The notes under the pieces were generated by a model, which was given only the letters and a program-made list of their open reading frames with translations, had not been told where the DNA came from and ran no database searches. Below, piece after piece: positions 17,575 to 26,865 of a stretch of DNA of 52,910 bases (position 1 is the stretch's first letter; every line of letters starts with the position of its first letter). The stretch is from an uncultured Bacteroidota bacterium (GTDB taxonomy: Bacteria > Bacteroidota > Bacteroidia > Chitinophagales > Chitinophagaceae), in assembly GCA_902826165.1 (NCBI GenBank), contig CADEDV010000016.1:1-52910 (forward strand), read 5' to 3'. A program made the position numbers and the translations under genes.

Positions 17575-18534
17575 GTGAGTCGCTTTTTAATCTCGTTTAT
17601 AATTTTATTGTCTTGTTTGTGCGGAACCGTTTCTGCCCAAACAGATACAGCTGTTACCGGGATTTTACCGGCTGATTCAATTGCTGCCCAGGATTCTGCG
17701 TTGATTCGTGATTCATTACTGGCTATACAAATGGCAGATTCCTTTTCCCGGCAACCAGTTGTAAAAGATACCGGCTGGGCAGCAGATCCGGCAGTGCCGA
17801 TTTACAGGCAGGTAATGGAGCATCATCCTTATTTTGGATTTGCAGGCAAACCTTTATCCCCGGAGACGGGTAACCTGAAACAATTTGAAGGCAAAGAACT
17901 TCTATTTTACTTTCTGCTGTTCTTATTATTAGTATTTGCTTTTTTCCGGATGGCGTTTCCAAAATATTTCAGTGACCTGTTCCGCCTTTTCTTCCGGACA
18001 ACATTAAAACAACGGCAGATCAGGGAACAATTAATGCAAACGCCACTTCCTTCTCTTTTACTGAATGGTTTCTTTGTGGTGGCAGGTGGTTTATATATCG
18101 ATTTTATGTTGCTCCATTTTAACCTGGTAGCAAAAGCTGATTTTTGGCTGTTCTTCCTGTATTGTGCCGCAGGGCTTTCAGTTACCTATTTTGTAAAGTT
18201 TATCGGGTTAAAGATATTGGGCTGGATATTCAACCTGCGGGAGGCTGCTGATTCTTATATTTTTATTGTCTTTATCATTAATAAGGTGATTGGCGTTTTC
18301 CTGTTGCCTTTTCTTATTATGCTGGCTTTTATGCAGGGAAACGGGTATTTGTCTGCGCTTCTTTTATCGTGGACCGGTATAGGAATACTTCTGTTATACA
18401 GGTTTATACTTACTTATTCTGCTGTTCGTAATCAGGTCAAATTCAATCCTTTTCATTTCTTTTTATATCTGTGTGCTTTCGAGATTGCCCCGCTTTTGCT
18501 GATTTACAAGCTTTTACTGGTGTTTTTTCAATAG
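17575..18534 (+). CDS. DUF4271 membrane protein
   Basis: About 319 residues. A cleavable leader (SRFLISFIILLSCLCGTVSAQ) is followed by an extracytoplasmic Ser/Asp-rich segment, then about seven hydrophobic helices from residue 105 on. The conserved DUF4271 core is visible as FRMAFPKYFSDLFRLFFRTTLKQRQIREQ. The start is GTG (17575) or the TTG one codon earlier; no ATG is available. The molecular function is unknown. In Bacteroidota DUF4271 genes often lie directly before hemD, as here (39 bases to the hemD ATG). Confidence 0.82.
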   Translation: MSRFLISFIILLSCLCGTVSAQTDTAVTGILPADSIAAQDSALIRDSLLAIQMADSFSRQPVVKDTGWAADPAVPIYRQVMEHHPYFGFAGKPLSPETGNLKQFEGKELLFYFLLFLLLVFAFFRMAFPKYFSDLFRLFFRTTLKQRQIREQLMQTPLPSLLLNGFFVVAGGLYIDFMLLHFNLVAKADFWLFFLYCAAGLSVTYFVKFIGLKILGWIFNLREAADSYIFIVFIINKVIGVFLLPFLIMLAFMQGNGYLSALLLSWTGIGILLLYRFILTYSAVRNQVKFNPFHFFLYLCAFEIAPLLLIYKLLLVFFQ

Positions 18535-18541
18535 AACTACT

Positions 18542-18549
18542 TACCTTTG
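18542..18549 (+). promoter_or_regulatory. -7 box TACCTTTG before hemD
   Basis: Exact TAnnTTTG match with the extended TACCTTTGCA form, 24 bases before the ATG at 18574. It overlaps the TTG that would otherwise extend the hemD frame to 18547, which argues for the later ATG start. Confidence 0.55.
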
Positions 18550-18573
18550 CACACAACTTTAGCCGAACCGCAC

Positions 18574-19374
18574 ATGATTAAAAATGGGGTTAATAAGGCC
18601 GGTGAGCAGGCCAAAGCAATAAATAAGATCCTGATTACCCAACCGAGGCCGGAGAGTGAAAAGTCTCCGTATTTTGAACTGGCCCGGAAATATGGAGTAG
18701 AGCTGGAGTTTAAGCCTTTCATTAAATTGGAAGCTATTCCGGCAAGGGATTTCCGCAAACAAAAGATTGAGATACCTAATTACACGGGTGTGATCTTCAC
18801 CAGCAGGAATGCAATTGACCATTTTTTTCGCATGTGCGAGGAAATGAAGGTCAATGTATCCCAGGATACCAAGTATTTCTGCATTACAGAAGCAGTGGCT
18901 CTCTACCTGCAAAAATTCATTCTCTACCGCAAGCGTAAGGTCTTTTATGGTGCTGATGGTACCAATAAAAGCATGTTTGAGGTAGTGAATAAACATAAAA
19001 GCAATGAGAAGTTCCTGTATGTCTGCTCAGAAAACCAGCAGGATAATGAGATCGTTAACTGGCTGAAGACGAATAATTGTGAACATGCACTGGCCTTTAT
19101 GTACCGCAGTGTAAGCAGTGATGTCAAGGAATTACTGGCTCAACATGAATTTGACATCATGTGTTTCTTTACACCGAGTGGTGTAAAGAGTTTGTTTGAT
19201 AACCTCCCCAAGTTCAAACAAAATGGAACGGTGATCGGTGCTTTTGGCAGCAACACTTTTAAAGCAGCCGAAGAAGCCGGGCTGAAACTGGAGATCAAAG
19301 CACCACAGCCACAAACACCGAGTATGGTTGCAGCCCTGGAACAATACCTGTCGGCAGCAACAAAGAAAAAATAA
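18574..19374 (+). CDS. hemD: Uroporphyrinogen-III synthase
   Basis: 266 residues. Cyclises hydroxymethylbilane to uroporphyrinogen III in tetrapyrrole synthesis. The two-domain fold is suggested by [23 protein letters not shown] near the N-terminus, [13 protein letters not shown] around 68-80 (the family's TSxNAV segment), and [15 protein letters not shown] with [17 protein letters not shown] in the C-terminal half. HemD is poorly conserved, but these landmarks are in the right order. The ATG at 18574 fits; a TTG at 18547 lies inside the promoter box. No other porphyrin synthesis gene is adjacent. It is followed by a strong terminator. Confidence 0.87.
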   Translation: MIKNGVNKAGEQAKAINKILITQPRPESEKSPYFELARKYGVELEFKPFIKLEAIPARDFRKQKIEIPNYTGVIFTSRNAIDHFFRMCEEMKVNVSQDTKYFCITEAVALYLQKFILYRKRKVFYGADGTNKSMFEVVNKHKSNEKFLYVCSENQQDNEIVNWLKTNNCEHALAFMYRSVSSDVKELLAQHEFDIMCFFTPSGVKSLFDNLPKFKQNGTVIGAFGSNTFKAAEEAGLKLEIKAPQPQTPSMVAALEQYLSAATKKK

Positions 19375-19394
19375 TCAACTTACCAGATAGTTTC

Positions 19395-19429
19395 AAAAGG
19401 ACACTGCCGGCAGTGTCCTTTTTCTTTTT
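19395..19429 (+). terminator. Intrinsic terminator after hemD
   Basis: A near-perfect palindrome with GGACACTG and CAGTGTCC arms around CCGG, flanked by A before and T-rich sequence after. Confidence 0.9.
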
Positions 19430-19478
19430 ACTTCCGGGTAAACCACGAACTTTATTATTCACCAGGCATTGTACTTAT

Positions 19479-21536
19479 ATGCACACCCATAGTAATAAAC
19501 TTTTACAGGAAACAAGCCCTTATCTTTTGCAACATGCTCATAATCCGGTCAACTGGTATCCCTGGAGTGAGGAGGCTTTGCAAAAAGCAAAGGAGGAAAA
19601 TAAACCTATTCTGGTGAGTATTGGCTACTCAGCCTGTCACTGGTGTCATGTGATGGAAAGAGAAAGTTTTGAAGATGCGGCAACGGCGGCGGTAATGAAT
19701 GAACATTTCATCAATATCAAAATTGACCGGGAAGAAAGGCCAGACCTGGATCATATTTATATGGATGCCGTGCAGGCTATGACAGGCAGCGGAGGTTGGC
19801 CCCTGAATGTTTTCCTGACTCCCGATGGAAAACCTTTTTATGGAGGTACTTACTTTCCACCCCAAAAAGCATTTAACCGGCCCTCCTGGCAGGATGTTTT
19901 AAATAGTGTGGCACAGGCATTCGGTGAGAGACGACATGAAATAAATGCACAGGCCGAAAATCTTACAGCACATTTGTCACAGTCTAATTCCTTCGGGTTG
20001 CAAAAGCCCGGAACAGAAGAACAACTCTTTACACCCGAAAACCTGGAGAGGGCTTTTGAAGCGGTTATGAAATCAGCCGATAAACAATGGGGCGGTTTCG
20101 GAAGGGCGCCTAAATTTCCTCAAACTTTCACGATACAGTTTTTGCTGAGGTATCATTATGTGTCGGGAAATGAAGAAGCATTGCAACAGGCTTTACTGAG
20201 CCTGGACAAAATGATTGATGGCGGTATTTATGACCAGGTAGGCGGAGGGTTTGCCCGTTATTCAACGGATGCAGAATGGCTGGTACCGCATTTTGAAAAA
20301 ATGCTTTATGATAATGCATTACTGCTTTCGGTATTAAGTGAAGCCTACCAGTTAACGAAAAAAGAAAGGTATAAAGAGGTATTAAGCGAAACGATTGCTT
20401 TTGTTGAAAGAGAATTGATGCACCCGGGTAAAGGGTTTTATGCAGCATTGGATGCGGATAGCGAAGGGGTGGAAGGCAAGTTCTATGTATGGACTTATGA
20501 ACAAGTAAATACCTTGCTCGGGAAAGATGCGGCTCTTTTTTGCGCATATTATGATATCAGCCCGGCTGGCAACTGGGAAGGAATAAATATTCTGTGGGTG
20601 AAAGAAGCAGCTGAAAAATTCGCTGAAAACAGCAACGTATCAATAAATGAGCTGAACAAGGTTATTGAAAAGGGCAAAGGTATTTTATTAGCAGAGAGAG
20701 GTAAACGGGCTCGTCCTTCTTTAGATGACAAGATATTGCTGGGCTGGAATGCGTTGATGAATACAGCCCTGGGCAAAGCTTTTGCAGCTACCGGTGATGA
20801 GCGTTACCGGCAACTGGCTATAGATAATATGAAGTTCCTGTTTGAAAAATTTAAAGTAAAAGATGTAGCCGGCTTTCACCATACCTGGAAGAAAGAGCAG
20901 GCAAAGTTTCCCGCCTTCCTGGATGATTATGCTTTTTTGATACAGGCTCTGCTCCAGTTGCAGGAAATTACAGGCAATACCGACTGGCTGGATAAGGCGG
21001 CTGATATTACCAACTATGTCATTGCTGAGTTCAGTGAAGAGGAGACCGGCTTCTTCTTTTTTACCCCCAAAAACCAGCCCGACATTATTGTCCGAAAAAA
21101 GGAGGTGTACGATGGGGCTGTTCCCTCCGGGAATGCGGTAATGGCAACGAACTTGTACCAATTATCGATATTAACAGGCAGGAATGACTGGAAGGAACGG
21201 TCTTTTGCGATGATATCCAGCCTCGGTAATGCAATAATAAAATACCCTACCTCGTTTGGAGTTTGGGCCGGGTTGCTCCAGGAAATCACCGACGGAACCG
21301 CTGAAATTGCGATCACAGGAAAGAGCCCGGCTGAAGTGCACAGGGATATATTGAAAATGTACCTGCCACATAAGGTAGTAATGGTTACCAGTGAAGCCAG
21401 TAGCTATCCTTTATTAAGTGGCAAAAAAATTACTGAAAAAACTAACATCTGGTTGTGCAAAAATTATAGCTGCAAGGCCCCGGTTTACGCTGCGGAGCAG
21501 CTTATTACGCTGATAGACAAGGTGAAAAATGAATAA
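19479..21536 (+). CDS. Thioredoxin-domain protein, DUF255 / YyaL family
   Basis: 685 residues from the ATG at 19479. The N-terminal DUF255 thioredoxin-like domain is unmistakable: [24 protein letters not shown], then [20 protein letters not shown] with C53 and C56 as CxxC, then [14 protein letters not shown] and [24 protein letters not shown]. The rest is a six-hairpin glycosidase-like alpha/alpha region ([47 protein letters not shown]). Human SSP411 and B. subtilis YyaL share this layout; the cellular function is unclear. The frame opens 66 bases earlier at a TTG, but the extension has no family similarity and overlaps the region just after the hemD terminator. Confidence 0.9.
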   Translation: MHTHSNKLLQETSPYLLQHAHNPVNWYPWSEEALQKAKEENKPILVSIGYSACHWCHVMERESFEDAATAAVMNEHFINIKIDREERPDLDHIYMDAVQAMTGSGGWPLNVFLTPDGKPFYGGTYFPPQKAFNRPSWQDVLNSVAQAFGERRHEINAQAENLTAHLSQSNSFGLQKPGTEEQLFTPENLERAFEAVMKSADKQWGGFGRAPKFPQTFTIQFLLRYHYVSGNEEALQQALLSLDKMIDGGIYDQVGGGFARYSTDAEWLVPHFEKMLYDNALLLSVLSEAYQLTKKERYKEVLSETIAFVERELMHPGKGFYAALDADSEGVEGKFYVWTYEQVNTLLGKDAALFCAYYDISPAGNWEGINILWVKEAAEKFAENSNVSINELNKVIEKGKGILLAERGKRARPSLDDKILLGWNALMNTALGKAFAATGDERYRQLAIDNMKFLFEKFKVKDVAGFHHTWKKEQAKFPAFLDDYAFLIQALLQLQEITGNTDWLDKAADITNYVIAEFSEEETGFFFFTPKNQPDIIVRKKEVYDGAVPSGNAVMATNLYQLSILTGRNDWKERSFAMISSLGNAIIKYPTSFGVWAGLLQEITDGTAEIAITGKSPAEVHRDILKMYLPHKVVMVTSEASSYPLLSGKKITEKTNIWLCKNYSCKAPVYAAEQLITLIDKVKNE

Positions 21537-21656
21537 TTAATTTTTAGTTAATACAATAAAAGAGATCAAAACCCGTTAGAGATTTTACCTCGTAAAAACC
21601 ACTTTGATTTGAAAAAAATAAATCATAACGTTGTGCAACCGATAAGGTCAAAACAT

Positions 21657-21664
21657 TATATTTG
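21657..21664 (+). promoter_or_regulatory. -7 box TATATTTG of the gldKLMN operon
   Basis: Exact TAnnTTTG match 19 bases before the gldK ATG at 21684. A TTG (21631-21633) lies 23 bases upstream and could serve as the -33 element, though that spacing is at the long end. Confidence 0.6.
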
Positions 21665-21683
21665 CCCAATACCCTTTAAGTGT

Positions 21684-22997
21684 ATGAAAATGAAAAACCT
21701 GAACTACACACTCCTCGCAGTTGCGTGTATCACCCTGATGTCAAGCTGTGGCATACTGGGAGGAAAGAAAAACAAAGGCGGAAGCCTTCCCAACGACGGC
21801 CAGGTACATGGCATTGCTCCGGGAAACAAGTATACTTTGCCCAAACCTCCGGGCATGGTCTATGTTCCCCAGGGTACTTTCCATATGGGCCCAAGTGATG
21901 AAGATCCGGCTTATGCCTTCAGTTCCCGTAACAGGTCCATTTCTATCAGTGGATTCTGGATGGATGCTACTGAAATCACCAACAACGAGTATCGTCAGTT
22001 TGTTTATTGGGTTCGTGACTCTGTCGCAGCCCGTAAACTCGGTAAAGTAAAAGCCGGTGCTGATGGTAACGAGTATGTTGACTGGAAGGCAATGGCTACC
22101 TTCAAATGGAATGATCCCAAAAGTATCGAAGACCTCGGCAGCACAGACCTGATCTTTGCTCCTGAAGACAGGATCTTCGGTAAAAAAGAGATCGATCCTT
22201 CTAAATTAATCTACCATTCTGAGGTTTTTGATCTGAAAGAAAGTGCCAAACGGGAAAATGCCGGCAAACCACGTTCTAAATTCATGATTAAAAAAGATAC
22301 ACCGATCTATCCTGATACATTAGTTTGGATCCGTGACTTCTCCTATTCTTATAATGAACCAATGACTAAGAGATATTTTTCTCACCCGTCATTTGGTAAC
22401 TATCCTGTGGTTGGTGTCAACTGGAAACAGGCTACGGCTTTCTGCGAGTGGAGAACCCATTTGCTGAATACCTTCCTTGATTCCAAGAAAAGAGCACAGG
22501 AATCAGATTTCCGCCTGCCTACAGAAGCTCAGTGGGAATATGCAGCCCGCGGCGGCCGTTCACAAACTATGTTCCCCTGGGGTAACTATTACCTGAGAAA
22601 TAAGAAAGGATGTTTGATGGCCAACTTCAAACCCGGCCGTGGTAACTATCCTGAAGATGGTGGTTTCTATACTGTTCGTGCCGACGCTTACTGGCCTAAT
22701 GATTATGGTCTGTATTGTATGTCTGGTAACGTGGCAGAGTGGACTTCCACTATCTACTACGAAGGACGTAACAACTTCCAACACGATATGAACCCTGATG
22801 TTCGCTGGAATGCCAAAGACGAAGATCCTCCGCTGATGAAGCGTAAGATCATCCGTGGTGGCAGCTGGAAAGATGTAGGTTATTACCTGCAGAACGGTAC
22901 CAGCACTTACGAATACCAGGATTCTACAAAATCTTACATCGGTTTCCGTTGTGTGATCGATTTACCCGCAGCTCCGCAAAAAGGTCGTCGCAGATAA
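21684..22997 (+). CDS. gldK: T9SS/gliding motility lipoprotein GldK
   Basis: 437 residues. A lipoprotein signal with lipobox LMSSC (lipidated C22) places it at the outer membrane facing the periplasm, where GldK (PorK) forms a ring with GldN for type IX secretion and gliding. The body is an SUMF1/formylglycine-generating-enzyme-like domain: PPGMVYVPQGTFHMGPSDEDP, ISISGFWMDATEITNNEYRQFVYWV, GVNWKQATAFCEWRTHLLN, DFRLPTEAQWEYAARGG, GLYCMSGNVAEWTS and KIIRGGSWKDVGYYL. The frame extends to a TTG at 21609, but a promoter box and the lipoprotein signal fix the start at 21684 or the ATG two codons later. First gene of the operon. Confidence 0.95.
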   Translation: MKMKNLNYTLLAVACITLMSSCGILGGKKNKGGSLPNDGQVHGIAPGNKYTLPKPPGMVYVPQGTFHMGPSDEDPAYAFSSRNRSISISGFWMDATEITNNEYRQFVYWVRDSVAARKLGKVKAGADGNEYVDWKAMATFKWNDPKSIEDLGSTDLIFAPEDRIFGKKEIDPSKLIYHSEVFDLKESAKRENAGKPRSKFMIKKDTPIYPDTLVWIRDFSYSYNEPMTKRYFSHPSFGNYPVVGVNWKQATAFCEWRTHLLNTFLDSKKRAQESDFRLPTEAQWEYAARGGRSQTMFPWGNYYLRNKKGCLMANFKPGRGNYPEDGGFYTVRADAYWPNDYGLYCMSGNVAEWTSTIYYEGRNNFQHDMNPDVRWNAKDEDPPLMKRKIIRGGSWKDVGYYLQNGTSTYEYQDSTKSYIGFRCVIDLPAAPQKGRRR

Positions 22998-23009
22998 AAA
23001 CAATTCCCT

Positions 23010-23039
23010 GAGGTCTTTATATCTGCGACCTCTTTTTTT
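23010..23039 (+). terminator. Terminator-like hairpin between gldK and gldL
   Basis: GAGGTC and GACCTC arms form a 6-bp stem followed by seven T, 13 bases after the gldK stop. A second possible 9-bp stem pairs the end of the gldK coding sequence (22988-22996, TCGCAGATA) with 23020-23028 (TATCTGCGA). The two stems share bases, so they compete. It may partly end transcription after gldK. Confidence 0.6.
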
Positions 23040-23115
23040 ATGAAACAATTTTTGTATTCATTTTCCCGTTATTTGTTTTTGTTAAAATTTAATAAACTAT
23101 AAAAACGAACCCGCT

Positions 23116-23934
23116 ATGATGTTCTTTAAAACCCACAGAGGTCAGGTTGTCCTCAATTTTATATTCGCTTTTTTCGCTGCCGTTGTAATTCTTGGAGCGT
23201 TATTCAAAATACGTCACTGGCCTGCTGCCGATGAAATGATTACAGCCGGTCTGTTAGCAGAGGTAATTGTGTTCTTAGTGATGGCCTTACTGGTACCTCC
23301 TCCTGAAGAACCCCATTGGCAGCGTTATTTCCCTGATATTAACGTTCACCCTGACCTTGATCCTAACTTTAAGCCTACGCCGCTTACTTTACCAGGAGCC
23401 AGCACTGGCAATCCTGCCCTGAATAAGCTGGAGGATATGCTGAAAGATGCTGATATCACACCGGCTAACTTAGGTCGCCTGGGTGAGAACTTCAAAAAAT
23501 TAGGTGGCACCGTTGATAAAATGGCTGACATCACTGATGTGGTTGCTGCTACCGGTGACTATACCGCTAAAACCAAAGAAGCTTCTGTTGCCTTAGGCCA
23601 GATGAAAGATGCTTATGTGGGTGCTGCCAACAGTATCCAGCACTTCAACCAGGCTGCAGATGGTACTAAACAATTCCACGAGCAGGTACAGGTACTTACA
23701 AAGAACCTGTCTTCCCTGAACACTATTTATGAACTGGAATTACAGGATACTAATAATCACCTGAAGGCAATGAATAAATTCTACAGCAACCTTACGCAAG
23801 CTTCTGAAGCAATGCAGGGTAGTGTGGAAGATGCCAAGAAAGCACAAGACCAGATCGCTTTACTGGCTAATAACCTGGGCCGCCTGAATAATATTTATGG
23901 CAATATGCTCAGTGCTATGCAGGGTCGCAACTAA
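23116..23934 (+). CDS. gldL: T9SS/gliding motility inner-membrane motor protein GldL
   Basis: 272 residues. GldL (PorL) with GldM forms the proton-driven inner-membrane motor of the type IX secretion system. Two transmembrane helices lie at about 11-31 and 42-61, joined by the short loop KIRHWPAADE, which carries the conserved GxxxKIxHWP landmark; an acidic residue in TM2 (E49) is the expected proton-path residue. The remaining 200 residues are a cytoplasmic, coiled-coil-rich domain (LEDMLKDADITPANLGRLGENF, then VTDVVAATGDYTAKTKEAS-like helices). Length is near the family norm. It lies 118 bases after gldK and 119 before gldM. Confidence 0.94.
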   Translation: MMFFKTHRGQVVLNFIFAFFAAVVILGALFKIRHWPAADEMITAGLLAEVIVFLVMALLVPPPEEPHWQRYFPDINVHPDLDPNFKPTPLTLPGASTGNPALNKLEDMLKDADITPANLGRLGENFKKLGGTVDKMADITDVVAATGDYTAKTKEASVALGQMKDAYVGAANSIQHFNQAADGTKQFHEQVQVLTKNLSSLNTIYELELQDTNNHLKAMNKFYSNLTQASEAMQGSVEDAKKAQDQIALLANNLGRLNNIYGNMLSAMQGRN

Positions 23935-24053
23935 AATGTAAACTAACGGTACAAGGGTTCGTTTAAAATTCCGTATCCGTATCCCGTGATTTTTGAAAGT
24001 CACCATTTCTAAAACCAGTTCCGTAACAGCGGAATAAAAAAAAATAAATCGTC

Positions 24054-25589
24054 ATGTCTTTACCTAAAGAGCCACGGCAAAAGATGATCAACATGATGTA
24101 CCTCGTTCTGACAGCCCTGCTGGCCCTGAACGTGTCATCAGAGATCCTGAATGCCTTCAAAACGGTAAATAATAGCCTGGAAAAGACCAATACCACCGTA
24201 GACAAATCTTCACAAACGGTATTTGAGTCTTTGACGGAGAAGATGTCCGAAGGGCCTACTGCTGACAAAGCTAAAATTTGGCAACCCAAGGCCAAACAGG
24301 TGATCGATCTTTCTAAATCGATATTTACCTATATACAGGGATACAAAGACCAGATATTAAAAGAAGCTGGCGGTGATCCCAATAATAAGGAGAAAAGTTT
24401 CAAAGAAGACAACCTGGATATTGCCACACGAATTATGGTGGAAAAAGGAGAGGGTAAAAAACTCTATGCAGCTTTAGAGAAGTACAAAAAAGATGTACTC
24501 GCTATTGATCCATTGATTGATTCTGCTTTTAAAGATAACTTACAAATTGACCTTACCAAGCCTCCCACAAAAAACAAAGGCAATAACAGTTGGGAAGCTG
24601 CTTATTTCAGAATGGTACCTACTGTAGCTGCCATGACGATTCTGAGCAAATTTCAGAATGACATTAAGACCACGGAGAACAAATTAGTTGCTTTCTGTCA
24701 TGAGCAGGTGGGTAAAGTAAATGTAAGGTTTGATACTTATGCTGCGATCATTGGACAGAGTTCTAATTACCTGATGCCAGGGCAGGATATTGAGATCACT
24801 GCGGGTGTGGGAGCTTTCAGTAAACAAGCATTACCAGTAATTACTATTGGTGGACAAACTGTAGCTATAGGCGAAGATGGAGCTGCTCATACAAAACTGC
24901 CTGCTGGCGGTATGGGTAATCGTACAGTACCTGTAAGAATTGCCTATAAAGACCAGGATGGTAAAGACCAGGTAATTGAAAAAAATATCGAATACACCGT
25001 AGGTCAGGCAAATGCCTCTATCGCATTAGATAAAATGAATGTGCTTTATATTAATGTTGATAACCCACTTTCCATAGCAGCAAGCGGTGGCGGAGATGAT
25101 AAGATACAAGTTAGCATTACTGGCGGGGGTGGTTCTATTACCAGGGTTGGTAATGGCAAATACAATGCTCGTGTTAATAGCGTAACTGATGACTGCCGTA
25201 TTTCTGTTTCAGTAGATGGTAAATTAGCAGGAGCTTCACAGTTCCGGGTAAGAACGATTCCTGATCCGGTAGCAACCGTAGGTGCCTTCCCAAGTGGTGA
25301 GAACGTACCAGCAGGTGCCTTCAAAGCTCAGGCCGGTGTATCAGCTTGGATCAAAGATTTCCCGTTTGATTTGAAATATACTGTTCAGAGTTTCGTTGTA
25401 GAAGCTGACGATGTTGAAACAGGAGATATCATTGAAGCACCTTGTACAGGCAACACATGGAGCCCCAAGGCACAATCAGCTATCAATAAATTAAAAGCAG
25501 GGTCTTTGATCACTATCCGTGATATCCGGGCCATCGGACCTGATGGAAGAGTGAGAAAATTGCCGGGTATTTATTATAATATCAGATAA
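24054..25589 (+). CDS. gldM: T9SS/gliding motility motor protein GldM
   Basis: 511 residues. GldM (PorM) is the single-pass partner of GldL; its long periplasmic part transmits motion to the GldK/GldN ring. The N-terminus PKEPRQKMINMMYLVLTALLALNVSSEIL is the family hallmark and holds the transmembrane helix (about 12-27). It is followed by a helical periplasmic domain and then several beta-sandwich domains (SSNYLMPGQDIEITAGVGAFSK, NVLYINVDNPLSIAASGGGDD, FRVRTIPDPVATVG). Length is typical. The gldN gene follows after 11 bases. Confidence 0.96.
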   Translation: MSLPKEPRQKMINMMYLVLTALLALNVSSEILNAFKTVNNSLEKTNTTVDKSSQTVFESLTEKMSEGPTADKAKIWQPKAKQVIDLSKSIFTYIQGYKDQILKEAGGDPNNKEKSFKEDNLDIATRIMVEKGEGKKLYAALEKYKKDVLAIDPLIDSAFKDNLQIDLTKPPTKNKGNNSWEAAYFRMVPTVAAMTILSKFQNDIKTTENKLVAFCHEQVGKVNVRFDTYAAIIGQSSNYLMPGQDIEITAGVGAFSKQALPVITIGGQTVAIGEDGAAHTKLPAGGMGNRTVPVRIAYKDQDGKDQVIEKNIEYTVGQANASIALDKMNVLYINVDNPLSIAASGGGDDKIQVSITGGGGSITRVGNGKYNARVNSVTDDCRISVSVDGKLAGASQFRVRTIPDPVATVGAFPSGENVPAGAFKAQAGVSAWIKDFPFDLKYTVQSFVVEADDVETGDIIEAPCTGNTWSPKAQSAINKLKAGSLITIRDIRAIGPDGRVRKLPGIYYNIR

Positions 25590-25600
25590 TACAGAGAGCT

Positions 25601-26623
25601 ATGATAAACAAATTCGTTCGTTTCAGTTGTGCAGCACTTTTGTTATGTGTGCTGGCAGATTCAGTGGCTGCACAAAGGACTCCCCGCCGCAGAGGTGGTG
25701 GCACTACGCCGACTACTCCAACAGGGGCTGAAGCACAGCAGCAGACCAATAATAACCAGCCGTCAAATTATAATCCTTACGGTAATATTCCGATCAGGGT
25801 TGATTCAAGTACCGTGTCTGACACGATTGTCAAAAAATCATTGCGTAATGATAATGCTTTTGACAAAAGTAACCTGACTGCAAGAACTCCGCTGGATTAT
25901 GAACATCTGCGTTGGGATGATGCCTTGTTTGCTGAAAAAGTATGGCGTGAATTAGACCTGCGTGAAAAAATGAACCAGGTGTTCCGGTACGATGCACAAA
26001 GTGATAATGGGAGTGAGTTGTTCATCAATATGCTGTTAAAGGCGGTGAATACCGGTCAGGTAACTGCATTCTCTGATGAAAGGTTCACCACACCCATGAC
26101 AATGACTGAAATACAGCAATTGACAGTTGGTTCTGCAGATACAGTAGCTAAAACCGACGTTAATGACCCCAGTAAGGTGATCGAATATGTGGTTACAAGA
26201 TCCAGCTTTGATGGTAAAAGTGTAATGAAACTCAGGATCAAAGAAGAATGGGTTTTTGACAGGGAAGCCAGCAGAATGTTTGTAAGAATATTAGGATTGG
26301 CTCCGTTAAAATCTATCTTAGGCCCTGATGGTAAGGAAAGGGGTAGCTCAGTAATGTTCTGGGTATATTATCCTGATTTGCGTCCAATGCTTGCAAAATC
26401 AGAAGTATACAACCCCAAAAACATGGGCCAAAGCCGCCAGACCTGGGAAGAATTGTTTGAAAGCAGGATGTTCAGCAGCTATATTGTAAAATCAACGATT
26501 GACAATGCTGCGAATAAGACCTTGAGACAAGTCTATCCAAGAGATCCGATCCTGGCTCTGCTGGAAGGCGATAATATCAAGGACAAAATATTCAATTACG
26601 AACAAGATCTTTGGTCGTATTAA
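25601..26623 (+). CDS. gldN: T9SS/gliding motility protein GldN
   Basis: 340 residues with a signal peptide (about 1-24, ending VAAQR). GldN (PorN) pairs with GldK in the periplasmic ring of the type IX secretion system. After a low-complexity Thr/Gln/Asn segment comes the conserved domain: LRWDDALFAEKVWRELDLREKMN, then IKEEWVFDREASRMFVRILGLAPL, SSVMFWVYYPDLRPMLAKSEVYNPKN, and a C-terminal LFESRMFSSYIVKSTIDN segment. Last gene of the operon, closed by a very strong terminator 23 bases downstream. Confidence 0.95.
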   Translation: MINKFVRFSCAALLLCVLADSVAAQRTPRRRGGGTTPTTPTGAEAQQQTNNNQPSNYNPYGNIPIRVDSSTVSDTIVKKSLRNDNAFDKSNLTARTPLDYEHLRWDDALFAEKVWRELDLREKMNQVFRYDAQSDNGSELFINMLLKAVNTGQVTAFSDERFTTPMTMTEIQQLTVGSADTVAKTDVNDPSKVIEYVVTRSSFDGKSVMKLRIKEEWVFDREASRMFVRILGLAPLKSILGPDGKERGSSVMFWVYYPDLRPMLAKSEVYNPKNMGQSRQTWEELFESRMFSSYIVKSTIDNAANKTLRQVYPRDPILALLEGDNIKDKIFNYEQDLWSY

Positions 26624-26646
26624 GTGTAAGAAATACACCAAAAAAT

Positions 26647-26687
26647 AGCAATAAAAAGGCCCCGATAACCGGGGCCTTTTTATTGCT
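26647..26687. terminator. Strong bidirectional terminator after gldN
   Basis: Two 18-base arms (26647-26664 and 26670-26687) are perfectly complementary around a five-base ATAAC loop. The core is GGCCCCG with CGGGGCC, flanked by A5 and T5. It can work in both directions and closes the gldKLMN operon. Confidence 0.95.
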
Positions 26688-26801
26688 TAAACCTTTCAGA
26701 ACAAAAGAATTAAAAAAAGTTTTCAAAATCGTAAAAGTCCTATAGGAAAGTTGAATAAATGTCGTATTTTCGTCTCGGTTTTTCATAGGATATTGGATTT
26801 T

Positions 26802-26841
26802 AAAAACGGGGCTGGATTTCTATCCTGGCCCCATTTTTTTT
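26802..26841. terminator. Bidirectional terminator after uvrC
   Basis: GGGGC-T-GGAT and ATCC-TG-GCCCC form an interrupted stem with loop TTCT, flanked by A5 on the left and T8 on the right. On the minus strand it lies 24 bases after the uvrC stop. Confidence 0.85.
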
Positions 26842-26865
26842 GTTATTAAACGATACGATGAAAGC

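Noticed and set aside
18547..18573. Upstream TTG start for hemD
   Set aside because: The TTG lies inside the TACCTTTG promoter box, and the added residues have no family similarity.
23935..24053. TCCG/CGGA hairpin between gldL and gldM as a terminator
   Set aside because: The stem is only four pairs and is followed by A, not T, on the coding strand.
26688..26801. Possible small RNA gene between the two terminators
   Set aside because: A TCCTATAGGA palindrome and AT-rich sequence are present, but there is no exact promoter box and both terminators are explained by gldN and uvrC.
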